A stretch of 64,000 nucleotides of DNA from Elysia chlorotica (GCA_003991915.1 RQTK01000162.1:266503-330502); one strand, 5' to 3'. Positions 42,541-53,478 are shown, counted from the stretch's first letter. Notes: generated by a model from the letters alone, not told the origin. Program-made: numbers and translations.

Positions 42541-45500
42541 GTGGCGTAGATTGAATTACATCCTTTCTCCAAACCCTCATCTGTTTCAAAGTTTTAACCA
42601 ATTCACGAAATAAGCGAGCTTGTGCCATACATACAGGGTATTTGACTGGAATGAAGGGAGGTGTAGCTGATCTAAGTTAAGGTGTAACTAAAGAAAAAAA
42701 GGCGGGCTTGTCGTCCGCTGCGTGCATGCTATGAGTGAAGTTTGCGTTCGATGACTGTCTCCCTCTGTGGCACGCCTTTTTCAGTATGATGCGATATTCG
42801 TTTAATAAGGAGCTGTGAGAATAAGGCTCTGCACCCGAACGTGTTAACCAGGCAGTACGTTTATGATTATTTGAATAATTTTACTAAATTAATGGTTAAT
42901 TTAAAAAAATGAATCAAAAGCAGATGCTACATTTTATCTTCAACGATGGCGATTCTTTAAAAAGAGGTAGGGGTAGGAGTGATGGTTCCCTTAATTAATA
43001 TGAAATATAAAATATAGTTTTGATACTTTTATTCCAATTCTACTGAACCAACAGCTGCACTTGATTTCTTGCCAGGTAATTGCTTCCCAACTTATCATGC
43101 TCTTTTTGCCTATGGTAGGATTCCTGATAACTCTATATTGTTTTTTGCTGTACCTCTTTAGTATATCTGAGTGCCGTGAAATTTAGAAAACACACAACGT
43201 ACTGTTAGATCTTGAACAATAGACCGTTTAAAAGCAATAGTATTGGAGTGCTTCTGAAATAAATAAAGCTTGAGAATTAAAACGGGATCTAATTTTCATC
43301 TCTAAATATCCCTAAATAATCCATTAAGCCATTTGACCACACAGGTGTAATTAACACCATATTCAGAACAACAAAAGTATCTGGATCTTCTTTAAGAAAC
43401 GTCCTCTGTGACTCAAGTTATTCCAATATCTCTCGGTGCCCGATACGATGACATAGGTATTTGTGCCAAGAACTTGGCTGAAATTATTTACAATGTGTGC
43501 TCCTATCCTCAGATGCCATGGGAATGGATGGAATCAGGTCGGACAAATCAAATCCTGAAGAACGTGAGTTTTTCAGCCAAGAACGGCGAACTGATGGCGA
43601 TCATGGGTGGTTCAGGTTAGTGAAGATGTGCAAACCATACAATGACACTTAATAGTTTATGCTGCCGCGACATCTTTGGCTTTGGCAACATTTTATCTGT
43701 ATAGCATGCAGACACAACGTTTAATTCATTAACAAAATTACTTTTTAGTTGAGGTAGCGAAAATCTATCAATTATAAAATAACCAATTCGATTCTCAAGC
43801 AAAGGTAGTCTAAAACGAACCCATTGAGTACATGCGTTTTAGGTGGACTTTATTGAAGATTAACTAACTACACTTAGATGCGTTTTAGAATACAACCCTT
43901 CGTATTCTGAGTAATTTAAAACATCAAATATTTAATAACTTTTCATGAACTGTTCCACCTGATTGATCTTTTCATGAGGCATGTGATATGATTTGTTTCT
44001 GTCTTTTTCTTTTTACATTAATGCATTGGAAATGCATGTCCTAATAATTGTGTACATAATAATTCAACACCATACAACAGACTTCAGTAAACAGCTATGA
44101 TAATGGACAAAACACATGACTTGATATATGTATTGGTCCGAACACCGCGATCAAATCTTTGACCCCAAACGTGAGCCGAAAAATTTTGACATCTAACTCC
44201 CCGCCTGCTGCTGTTGGTGTCCCCAGGCAGCGGTAAAACCTCTCTACTGGACGTGGTGGCGTGTCGTACCACAACAGGTGACGTCACGGGTCACGTGCTC
44301 CTCAACTCGGTCAGCAGAACCAAGGCCCTGATAGAGTCCTGCGCAGGTCAGAAACAGATTACAAAAAAAGTTAATTTTTCCCAAAGCTTTGTGAAAGGAA
44401 TGATTGAACCATATATTATATCTTTTTTAGCATCCAAAGTCAGCACTTAGGTTATACCATTAGCAGGGTTCCAAGAGGTTCCAAGGGTTGCAAGACTAAA
44501 GTCTGACAATTCTACGTGCTGCCATACACAGACACAGGGGATACCATCAATGCTGTCTCAGCTAGTCTATCATGATGTCAGCGACCCAGAAAGTAGTGCC
44601 AATTAGGCCTGTTTGAGATTTGAACCCGATTCTTTCTAACTCGAAGTTGCAGGCTCTACCGACTGATATACCTCCTCCACCCTAAAAAATATCAGAATAT
44701 TCTGATAAATGTGTAATCATAAGACGGTATTCAAATATTTGTTTTGATTGAGCACAGAATACTATGTGTATTCAAAAAATATTTATTTAATACCGTCGTA
44801 AGCGTCCCCTATGTTATAGCTATTGTAATTTTTTGTCCCACCCTCCCGCTCCCCCGCATCCCGCACCCATCGTTACCAGGCTACGTGCGGCAGGATGACC
44901 GGCTCATCGCCCACCTGACTGTGCGGGAGACACTGCTGTTCGTGGCACAGCTCAAGCTGCCCAAGAGCTTCTCCTCCAGGGAGGTGTCCAGCAGGGTGAG
45001 AAAACCCAGAACGCCTGGGTTTCCTTTCTTTCATCCTTCATCTAACTAAACAGTTAAACATGTTTGATGATGTTCTGTTTGTCTTTCCTTTTCTTTCTTA
45101 AGACAACGCGTCCACTGCAGATCGCAACCGCTCCGAGGCTGGACTTAAATGTCACGTGACACTCAAACCAAGATCTTGATTCAGTTAAAGTGCCTTATTT
45201 GCATGCTATTTCAAATACACCGCAAGTAAGCTAAAACCTGCGTTAGTTGCGCCGCCTCATCTATAATGTACCTTTACTTCTCTTCCAAGGCGTCCTCTTT
45301 ACGCTTCTCTATCCATCCTTTCACTATTTGGTCGGAGTTTTCTCCCATTTTATATAAAGTGTCAAGAAAGTTTCTATGTGGTAACGGGACCCCAGAGCGG
45401 TAAACCAGGATTTCGACTGGTCACGTTATTATACTGACACTACCTCAGTCAGAGGGGAAAATGTGTCTCCCAGAGCTGGATGCTGACACTCTAACCCAAG

Positions 45501-48500
45501 GTTACCAAACTCCCTATTTTCCTTTTTTTTGTTCTCTTAATCCCCATACTTCTTCGTTTTTCTTCCCTTTTCACTCTAATTTTGAAAAATTGTTAATAAT
45601 AAAGAGGCGTCAGTTATAATATGCAATACCGATTTCAAAGCACTTCGAAGCATACACGGGAGGTACTAAGAGATTAACTAAAGCATTATTATTATACCTT
45701 GCCTTGAATTTTTTTAAACGACTGATGTTTCTCTTCCGAGTGAACCAACCAAACGTCAAAGACTTACACAGTTGTTTGTCAAACCACGATACCTTCCAGG
45801 TGGACGAAGTGATAGCTGAGCTGGGCTTGAAGCATGTAGCCCACACCAAGGTGGGCGATGCCAATGTCCGGGGCTTGTCGGGAGGGGAGAGGCGGCGAGT
45901 CAGCATCGGAATCCATCTACTCATCCTGCCCAGTGAGTAACTCTGAGGAGCATAATTATTGTGTGCTTAATGTGCTTTGGATTTATAGATTCATATATAA
46001 ACCTCCTTTAAATCTAGAACAAACACACCTATTTGTTTCCATACATTCATTTGCAGAAAAATTATCTTTTATTTAACATCTTATTTTCCGCACTCTTTTT
46101 CGTTCGTTAGTATTTAATCCTTAGTAATTGTTTAATACCCGCAACGCCAGGTTTACCCGCTTAAGTTTACTAATATTTATCAAATGTTTAAGAAAAGGCA
46201 CGGAAGGGGAATATCTGACCATGACGAAATTTAGTTTGCTTTCTATGTAACAATAAGTGTTATTTACATTCTATGACAAACAAATTGTGAAAAGAAACAT
46301 CAACAAAACAACAAACAAACAAAATTTAAGAATACTGGCTGATAGAAATAGAAAGTACACTTTTATATGCAACATGTTTCAAAGTATTGACTTATTAGAA
46401 TGGTGCAAAATGTTACCAATAGTTGATTTAATTGATAACCTTTCTGGTTTCTGCTACCTGATGTATAATAATCTTAAAAGATAAAACAAAAGTCATTGGT
46501 TCTTAGATTTTTTAATTCTATATCTTTAGTTTAAATTGCTTGATATGAACATTTTCATTTAAAAGGTTGCCCCTTTTCCCTCGAATATCTCTATAAGTTT
46601 GAATATCTTTATTTAAACATGTAATTTTTCTATGATCTAATATTACTTGATGAATCAGGTATAATTTTGTTGGACGAGCCTACCTCTGGTCTGGACTCAT
46701 TCACAGCCACTAACATCATCAGGACCCTGTCTCAGCTAGCGCGGAAAGGACGGACTATCATTATGTCTATACATCAGCCAAGGTGAGGTGCGACGAGATA
46801 GCTTGTTGCAGGAAGATTTCATAACAAGTACATGACTTGAATAATTTTGACTGGTTTATTAATCTAGTAGAGATTCCTTATTTGCGCTCCATTCAGCAAG
46901 TTAAGGATATTAACACTCATATATATTAAGAATATATATTAAATTTAAATATCGAAAAAGATCGCACCCATAATAGAACGATGCTTCTGTGCAAATCTAC
47001 AAGAAACAACTTGATTAAAAGTTCAAACAATGCTTATTTATACTTCAAAACAACATTTCTCGATCTGTACACCATACCTTTATCTCTATCTCTTTCCTCC
47101 CACTCTCCCTATCAATTTTCCTTGTGCCATCTCAACCTATTTCCATATGTACCACACAGGCGCGCTTTCTCTGATTCACAAGATCTCCTGTTCAGTCTTT
47201 CCTAGCTCTTTATTTGCCTTTCTGACGTTGCCTATCCGACAACATAATCCTCTGTTCCTGTCTCATTCTAGTTGTCTAATATTGTTCTTGTAAACTGAAA
47301 CACGTATCAATTTTTTAATTGTCTAACCTTTTGGAAGCTACTGAATTTAGATTAATAAAAAAAAATAATTTGTTGCTGAAACACTCTTCAGATTCGATAT
47401 ATTCAGCATGATCGACTCCCTGATGATCCTGTCCAGCGGGCGAGTGGTCTATGACGGCGCAGCCAATCAGATGGTCGACTACTTCGCATCTCTGGGATTC
47501 CCTTGTCCAGAACACACTAATCCATGCGACTTCTACAGTAGGTCGATATTTGTTTCGAACATGCTGGGCACGATTTAGTCGTTTTTGAGCAATATAACAG
47601 TTGTGAGTGTTCATTTCGGAGTGCATCTTCCATTACACGCTTTTGACTTTGAACTTTGAGTGATGTGAAGTATATACATTTCAAACGATATCTAACATTA
47701 AAAAAGGGTGAGATTTACAGATACACAGTCAGGATGCTTGGCGAATATGGTTTGCTTATCTGCATAAAATATTATAAAAATGAAATATAATACACGAAAG
47801 AAATAAACAAAAGAAAGGTAGGATAGTGAGGGGAGAATGAAAAGAAGAAAAATGAGGGGTGCACAGTATTCCTGAAATTAGGGCATCAGTATCCAATGCA
47901 GTAGGTCTGTGGTTGGAATCACTTGTTAGAAAACGTTTGATACCCTAAGATATCTTCTTATGGTCTAATGGAATAAATATTGAAAACTTACTTTTGACGG
48001 GAATTATAACCGACCTTGACACCCCCCTCCCCCCCAATTACCCTCCCAAGTTGATCTGGCCACAGTTGATCCAACCAACCGAGAGCGAGAGGAGACCAGC
48101 CTGCAGATTATACACAATCTGCACGAGGCATTCAAGGCATCTTCACACGCCAAAGCGGATATGGTCAGCATTGTGGACTCAGACGAGGTCCAGGTAAGAT
48201 CAACAGCCACAGGCTTTATTCACTCTCGATGTCATTTTACATAAATCCCATTTAATTTACGCTTGTAAAAAAATAGCTTGATGTATTAATACGATTGATT
48301 CAGGAGGAACCATTAAATATTATAAAATGCGCCTGTTCTTTTAAAACTCTGAAAAACTATAGATGCACAAAAAACCATGCAAATTTTCCCTTAGGCACCT
48401 GATCTAATCCTCTCGCTAAAGGTTGAAAAAAGCAGCTTTTTGGACTCTTTTTCGAGCCTGACTTATTTAACATTCCCAGCTTCAGTGGCATGCTAAAGCT

Positions 48501-49048
48501 ACTTTCCTCAAACGCTTCCTTTTACCTTCTACCTATTTCGTAGGTTGTAGCTTAATACTATCTTTTTCTTGACTTTTCAGCGCTCTATGGACCTGGTGAG
48601 GAGCAGATCCCCGTTAGCTTTCAAGGGAGGCAGGACCTATACCAAAGATCTGAAAAATCTACTATCAGCGTACGAGCTACAGTGTGAGACGCCGGGGTTC
48701 TTCACACAGTTCTACGTAATCCTGATGTGAGTGGGAAGTTATTACACTTGACTTTCACAGATATATATGTTGTGTTGTTGAGTAAGACAATGTATTTCAT
48801 ATTGTCTCAGCTAAAACAACATAAAAAATAGCCACAACCGCCACCACCACCACCACCACTGTGAACTGAGACTCTACTTATAGTATAAATGACTTTCTTT
48901 TAAATTTTAAATTGAAAACTGACGTTTGAATAGAAAAAGAAAGAAGAGTATAATTGCGCAACATGTTTCTGTACAATTTTCATTCACTATTTCCACTTGC
49001 CGCCCATGCACGTTTTTCACAATGTTTGTCTGTCTCTTTCCCCTCTCT

Positions 49049-49108
<60 letters not shown>

Positions 49109-49238
49109 ACCTGTCTCAATTTTTCTCCCTGTCTCTGCCTCTGCCTGTCTGTCTGTCTGTCTGTCTGTATGTATGTCTGTCTGTCTGTTTCTATCTTTTC
49201 TTCTTCTTCTTCTTCTTCTTCTTCTTCTTCTTCTTCTT

Positions 49239-49269
<31 letters not shown>

Positions 49270-52200
49270 ATGTTTTTGTTGTTGAGTAAGATAATGTATT
49301 TCATACTGTCTCAGCTAAAATAACATAAAAAATAGCCACAACCACCACCACCACATGCCTGTCTGTCTGTCTGTCTGTCTGTATGTCTGTCTCTCTGCCT
49401 GTCTGTCTGTTTGTTTCTTCTTCTTCTTCTTCTTCTTCTTCTTCTTCTTCTTCTTCTTCTTCTTCTTCTTCTTCTTTTTCCTCATCCTCCTCCTTTTTCT
49501 CGTCCTCCTCGTCCTCGTCGGCCTCGTCGTCCTCCTCCTCCACCTCCTCCTTCTCCTCCTCCTCCTCCTCCTTCTCCTCCTCCTTCCTCTTCTTCTTCCT
49601 CATCATCTGTTTCTTCTCTATCAACGTCCTTTTTTTTTTAAACTGTCTAAGACCTCGGATTGTTTTCTCCCCACCTCTGTCCCCCACACTGCACGCCCAC
49701 AGCCGCTTCCTGCGCGTGTCGTCGGACGACTACCTGGGCATCCTGTCCAAGGTGATTCACGCCATCCTCATGTCGCTCCTGCTGGGCACCATCTACGTGG
49801 ACCTCCAGCTGGACGAGCAGTCGGTGCGCGACTGGTTCGGCATCATGTTCATGACCACCGTCATGTACCCATATATGGTCATTCTTGGACTGGCAAAACA
49901 GTGTAAGCATTTGGTTTGGTTTGTTAGTTTCTTAACGCCAAGGCTTTAGAAAGAAGGGTATATCGCGGGGGAGGGTGCCCCAAGACTATCGTATGCAAAT
50001 TAGATTAATGCGACACAGACACAAACAGAGCAAGGATACCACGACTACTGTCTCAACCACTCACACTGTACTTGCACATTTCGAACCAGCAATAACAAAG
50101 TCGATCCGATCTGGGATCAAACTTGGGACCACCCATATAGAAGTCGCGCGCCCAATCGTTAAGCCACCTATTTATTAGACATCAACAGTGGATTAATAAA
50201 AATATTAATTTGTTGCTGAAACACTCTTCAGATTCGATATATTCAGCATGGTCGACTCCCTGATGATCCTGTCCAGCGGGATGATTAAGCACTGTGTATA
50301 ATGTGTGTACATGTATCATGATGGGATCAGGCCAGACTTTTAGCCGCAGTAAATCTTCTCTGGACAGCCAAGGCATTGCCTAATATTTCTTAGACAGAGG
50401 GTCGCTTTAATTTATGGTTGCACTGGACATGAATAATGGGATGAAGAGTACACAAACAGGTCCTATTACGTCCAAATATTTAACATCCTCTATTAAACAA
50501 ATGTATGTTTTTTCTACGCACAAATAGTCGAAGAATGTTCACCATTTGTGTGGTAGATATTTCAGACCCTTTTAGATATTTAAGTAGGCATATTCCTTGT
50601 AACAACAGCTTGCGTATTTTTTTTTTATTGATACAGCGTCAGTCTTTGTTAAAAACATTATCATCCCTGTAATGTCTAAATATATTATTTTTTTAAAGCC
50701 AACATACGATAGTTATTTATGCCAGATTTATTTTTCCTCTCTTTCTCAGGCCACGAAGAGCGACGGTTTTTGTATTTCGAACTTCAGGATAAGTTGTACT
50801 CCCCTGTCGCCTACTACGTCGCCAGGGTAAGTAAAAGTCCTCAATAGGTGAAGTGAAACAATTGCACACCCTCCTATTAAATGACATGTTTGTATTTATT
50901 CAATTATTGACTCTTCTGCTCGTTCACTTCACTATTATTAAGTTCTTTAGGTGCCAACATGAGTTTAAGTATCAGATCGTACTCTGTATGGTTCACAACT
51001 ATTATAATTGATGATGGACGATTTGAACAGGAGAAAAAAAATACAACCATCAAATTGAAAAGATTCTTAATACTGTTGATAAGACCACAATATCAGTTGA
51101 TGTTATAGGATTACCATTACTAAAGGAAAATATTTTCAAGTATTTTATAGGATCGTTTTCAGTAATCGTTTAAGCTTTTCATTGGATACTCCTCTCCGTG
51201 TTAAAGTGAGAAACTTACACTCAAATAAAGTTTTTCTTACTTTATCGTTTCTTTCATATAAAACTAATGTATCTGTATCAAAACACATGGAATTTTGTGT
51301 AAACCAATGCCTTTTCTTTAAATTTGGCTATCGCGTTTCTGTTTATTTTGTTTAAATTCAATTCCTCAGGTTTTGGGCGAGATTCCCTTTCACCTAGTCT
51401 ATGTTTTCTTTTACTGCATCCCGCTGTACACGATCGCTGGCCTCAAGATGGACATGTACAGTATGACGATGGTAGGTTTTAGCACTGCCTCAGAAAATTA
51501 CACATACACCCATTTGATATGATGAAAAGCAAGAGTATAAATATTACAATTTTCAGGTTTATGTAAACACACAAGACGGGCCGCCATTGACACATTGAAA
51601 TTTCACAAGAACAAAACTGTATGCGCTTAAATTATTGTAAATTGTATAGCTGAAAATAACTTTGAATGAATATGAAATCATTCTGTAAACTTCTGACTTC
51701 AAACTTTTAACTTTCTATAGGTCTGAACAAAAAAAAAATGTACATTTTTTTTCGTGTGTCTGTGATTATATCCAGAACCTAAGATTTTTTAGACACAGAA
51801 CTTATGAATTAGAACATTTTAGCCATACTATTGCCTGTAAAAATGGAGATAAAAGTAGTAAATAAGACACACATACATCATTTACACAGAAGGTAAACTT
51901 TGTTTTCCTGGTTATAAATAATGCAATGCTGTACATTGTGTGTTCCAGTTCTTCATCGTGGTGTCGGCCCCTCATATAATTATTATAGAATGTTGTACAT
52001 TGTGTGTTCCAGTTCTTCATCGTGGTGTCGATCCCTCATATATTATAGAATGTTGTACATTGGATGTTCCAGTTTTTTTTTCGTGGTGTCGACCCCTCAT
52101 ATAATTATTATAGAATGTTGTACATTGGGTGTTCCAGTTCTTCACCGTGGTGTCGGCCCCTCATATAGTATACTTATAGAATGTTGTATATTGTGTGTTC

Positions 52201-53095
52201 CAGTTCTTATTCGTGGTGTCGGCCCCTCATATCTAAGAGTACCATTTCTGGACCTGGTGGGTTGGCAGCCCTGTATCTTATAGAATGTTGTACATTGTGT
52301 GTTCAAGTTCTTCATCGTGGTGTCGGCCCCTCATATAATTATTATAGAATGTTGTATATTGTGTGTTCCAGTTTTTCATCGTGGTGTCGGCCGCTCATAT
52401 ATTATAGAATGTTGTACATTGGGTGTTCCAGTTCTTCATCGTGGTGTCGGCCCCTCACATAATTATTATAGAATGTTGTACTTTGTGTGTTCCAGTTCTT
52501 CATAGTGGTGTCGACCTCTCATATATTATAGAATTTTGTACACTGGGTGTTCCAGTTCTTATTCGTGGTGTCGGCCCCTCATATAGTATACTTATAGAAT
52601 GTTGTATATTGTGTGTTCCAGTTCTTCATCGTGGTGTCGGCCTCTGTGTTCTCCTCGCGCTGTCTGGCCATGATGGCGGCGGCGCTGATGCCGACCTTCC
52701 AGATCGCCGGAGTGTTCGCGCAGATCATTTTCTCACTGCTGCTCATGAGCGCTGGGTTCTTCCTTAACCTGGACAGCATCATTGCAGGTAAACGCTGTTG
52801 GTCTTTCCCTACCTAGACAGAATAGTAATATTTTAAAAAGAATAAAAACTTTCATATAATGCACCAAAGCATAATGTGGCATAGAATTTTAAAAGTAATG
52901 CTGTTGAATTTAACAATGCTCAGTTCAAGGTGATCAATTTATATGTCTGAAGCTATTACAACAACTACAACTACAACAACAATAACAACAACAACAACAA
53001 CAACAAAATCAACAACAACAGCAACAACAACAACAACAACACCACCACCACCACCACAACAACAAAAACAACAACAACAACAACAACACGAAGCC

Positions 53096-53127
<32 letters not shown>

Positions 53128-53454
53128 GAACAACAATACGAAAGAGTTTAAAGGACTAAGCGTTGTCTTTATTGATATCCCTCAGAGCTGCGCTGGATGT
53201 CAGACATCAACTACATCCGGTGGAGCTTCCAGGCGCTGAGCATCGTGGAGATAAAGGACCTGAAGTTCGACTGTAACGCGTCGCTGGTTCCGGCGGCGTG
53301 TCCCGCCACGGGGAGCCAGGCGCTGGTTCAGTACGGCCTGGATCAGGGCGACCTCGGCATGGCCGCTGTAGGCCTGGGCGGCTCCGTCCTCTTCTTCCTG
53401 ACCATCACGCTGCTCGGAATCCGCTTCATCCCCCAGAAACCGCAGGACGAGTAA
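42351..53454 (+). CDS. ABCG8: ABCG8-like (sterolin-2) ATP-binding cassette half-transporter, whole gene
   Basis: Gene-level entry. Coding segments: 42367-42540, 43513-43615, 44227-44346, 44880-44995, 45800-45932, 46659-46782, 47392-47537, 48051-48193, 48581-48726, 49703-49902, 50750-50826, 51370-51471, 52622-52787, 53186-53454. Every junction has GT/AG and compatible phase. The sum is 2019 bp, 672 residues; human ABCG8 has 673. The order is ATP-binding domain first, then six membrane segments, as in all ABCG half-transporters, which dimerise and export sterols and other lipids. Walker A G-G-S-G-S-G-K-T (90-97), Q-loop Q137, signature L-S-G-G-E (197-201), Walker B L-L-D-E (219-222) and H-loop H254 are all present. 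The resemblance to ABCG8 includes F-x-M-P-W before the Walker A region and the R-F-I-x-Q-K-P end. An acceptor just before exon 1 implies at least one upstream exon, probably 5' UTR. A broader ABCG5/8 ancestor-type protein is the alternative. Confidence 0.88.
43513..43615 (+). CDS. ABCG8: ABCG8-like exon 2: start of Walker A
   Basis: Starts M-P-W after CCTCAG, joining H-F-Q to give the F-x-M-P-W seen in ABCG8. Includes Q-I-L-K-N-V-S-F and the first half of Walker A (M-G-G-S-G), split in phase 1 with exon 3. The donor is TCAG|GTTAGT. Confidence 0.93.
44227..44346 (+). CDS. ABCG8: ABCG8-like exon 3: Walker A lysine
   Basis: Residues 93-132: completes Walker A with S-G-K-T-S-L-L-D-V and runs to the strand before the Q-loop. 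The acceptor is CCCCAG and the donor GCAG|GTCAGA. Intron 3 after it contains a tRNA-like SINE. Confidence 0.93.
44470..44690 (-). mobile_element. tRNA-derived SINE in ABCG8 intron 3
   Basis: The minus strand has an A-box-like TATCAGTCGGTAGAGC and B-box-like GGGTTCAAATCT, then the family body with GTCTGTGTATGGCAGCACG. Compared with the 39905-40165 copy the tRNA-like head is different, so another subfamily. Confidence 0.72.
44880..44995 (+). CDS. ABCG8: ABCG8-like exon 4: Q-loop
   Basis: Residues 133-171: Y-V-R-Q-D-D (Q-loop Gln137), then [16 protein letters not shown], a highly conserved ABCG segment. The acceptor is TACCAG and the donor CAGG|GTGAGA. Confidence 0.95.
45800..45932 (+). CDS. 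ABCG8: ABCG8-like exon 5: ABC signature
   Basis: Residues 172-215: [10 protein letters not shown] then [15 protein letters not shown], the intact ABC signature. The acceptor is TTCCAG and the donor CCCA|GTGAGT. Confidence 0.96.
46659..46782 (+). CDS. ABCG8: ABCG8-like exon 6: Walker B and H-loop
   Basis: Residues 216-256: [16 protein letters not shown] (Walker B and D-loop) and I-H-Q-P (H-loop His254). Ends in phase 2 at CCAAG|GTGAGG. Confidence 0.96.
47392..47537 (+). CDS. ABCG8: ABCG8-like exon 7: end of the nucleotide-binding domain
   Basis: Residues 258-305: [17 protein letters not shown] and [10 protein letters not shown] through N-P-C-D-F-Y. The acceptor is CTTCAG. The acceptor plus the first 49 bp of this exon are copied in intron 10 (50191-50280). 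The donor is TACA|GTAGGT. Confidence 0.95.
48051..48193 (+). CDS. ABCG8: ABCG8-like exon 8: linker to the membrane domain
   Basis: Residues 306-353: [14 protein letters not shown], matching the family D-F-Y-V-D-L-T-S-I-D-R region, then a helical linker. The acceptor is CCCAAG after a C-rich tract; the donor is CCAG|GTAAGA. Confidence 0.92.
48581..48726 (+). CDS. ABCG8: ABCG8-like exon 9: linker before the first membrane helix
   Basis: Residues 354-401: charged/Ser-rich linker, then [11 protein letters not shown], the amphipathic connecting helix. The acceptor is TTTCAG and the donor CTGAT|GTGAGT in phase 2. Confidence 0.88.
48774..49640. repeat. Microsatellite-filled ABCG8 intron 9 with a duplicated block
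   Basis: Nearly all of intron 9 is simple sequence. In order: a 75-85-bp block with GTTGAGTAAGAC and TAGCCACAACC ending in (CCA)n at 48774-48859; (CT)n at 49046-49100; (TGTC)n at 49142-49190; (CTT)n at 49197-49267; a second copy of the block at 49279-49353; (TGTC)n at 49355-49400; (CTT)n at 49417-49476; then TCC/TCG-rich pyrimidine sequence to 49600. On the transcript this is one long polypyrimidine zone before the exon 10 acceptor. The Glu- and Leu/Ser-rich frames across it are not genes. Confidence 0.93.
49703..49902 (+). CDS. ABCG8: ABCG8-like exon 10: membrane segments 1 and 2
   Basis: Residues 403-468. Encodes [10 protein letters not shown], then two hydrophobic segments (around [11 protein letters not shown] and [14 protein letters not shown]). 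It has many G/C third positions compared with most other exons. The acceptor is CCACAG and the donor CAGT|GTAAGC. Confidence 0.94.
49975..50175 (-). mobile_element. Degenerate tRNA-derived SINE in ABCG8 intron 10
   Basis: The minus strand has an A-box-like GTGGCTTAACGATTGGGC and B-box-like AGTTTGATCCC, followed by a decayed family body. It ends just before the copied exon-7 acceptor at 50191. Confidence 0.6.
50191..50280 (+). pseudogene. Pseudo-exon: copy of the exon 7 acceptor and first 49 bp
   Basis: Matches 47350-47440 over 90 bp, covering the intron 6 end (GATTAATAAAA, TTGTTGCTGAAACACTCTTCAG) and the start of exon 7 up to TCCAGCGGG, with one substitution in the exonic part (ATGATC to ATGGTC) and a few intronic ones. 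The acceptor AG (50230-50231) is intact. It has no adjacent donor copy. If spliced to exon 10 (phase 1) it would be read in the wrong frame and meet a TGA within eleven codons. Confidence 0.88.
50750..50826 (+). CDS. ABCG8: ABCG8-like exon 11
   Basis: Residues 469-494: [18 protein letters not shown], the conserved intracellular E-R-x-x-x-Y-x-E-L segment between membrane helices 2 and 3, then Y-Y-V-A-R. The acceptor is TCTCAG and the donor CAGG|GTAAGT. Confidence 0.95.
51370..51471 (+). CDS. ABCG8: ABCG8-like exon 12: membrane segment 3
   Basis: Residues 495-528: [10 protein letters not shown] then a hydrophobic segment through I-P-L-Y-T-I-A-G-L. Exactly 34 codons, in phase 0 at both ends. 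The acceptor is CCTCAG and the donor GATG|GTAGGT. Confidence 0.94.
51930..52621 (+). repeat. Tandem array of ten decoy 3' splice sites before ABCG8 exon 13
   Basis: Ten copies of a 60-66-bp unit lie directly upstream of exon 13. Each contains TAGAATGTTGTACATTG, then GTGTTCCAG and a copy of the first bases of exon 13 (TTCTTCATCGTGGTGTCGG), then a short AT spacer. The exon-like starts are at 51949, 52013, 52073, 52138, 52204, 52308, 52372, 52432, 52496 and 52556; the true exon starts at 52622. Spacings are 64, 60, 65, 66, 104, 64, 60, 64, 60 and 66 bp; the 104-bp step carries a 38-bp insert. Nine copies end in CAG and one (52308) in AAG. Confidence 0.95.
52622..52787 (+). CDS. ABCG8: ABCG8-like exon 13: membrane segments 4 and 5
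   Basis: Residues 529-583: [22 protein letters not shown] and a second hydrophobic segment ending in S-A-G-F-F-L-N-L. It has many G/C third positions. This start is chosen because only this copy of the repeated acceptor reads on into conserved ABCG sequence in the frame of exon 12. The donor is GCAG|GTAAAC. Confidence 0.94.
52957..53130. repeat. (CAA)n-rich microsatellite in ABCG8 intron 13
   Basis: AAC/CAA repeats with ACC interruptions fill the intron to within 55 bp of the exon 14 acceptor. Thr/Gln/Asn frames through it are artefacts. Confidence 0.95.
53186..53454 (+). CDS. ABCG8: ABCG8-like exon 14: last exon and stop codon
   Basis: Residues 584-672 and TAA. Starts [16 protein letters not shown], then an extracellular loop with two Cys and an N-A-S glycosylation sequon (C-N-A-S), a final hydrophobic helix, and the end [10 protein letters not shown], close to the human ABCG8 terminus. 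It has many G/C third positions. The acceptor is CCTCAG. Confidence 0.95.
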
Positions 53455-53478
53455 AGACGACTGCAGGCTTGGTCGACT

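Noticed and set aside
49301-49949. Several 100-190-codon frames over ABCG8 intron 9 and exon 10
   Set aside because: They are microsatellite frames that run into the real exon; only the segment from 49703 is supported by the ABCG family.
51921-52767. Cys-rich open frames across the splice-site array, as a possible secreted peptide gene
   Set aside because: The frames simply reflect the repeat unit, shift between copies and have no signal peptide or conserved Cys pattern.
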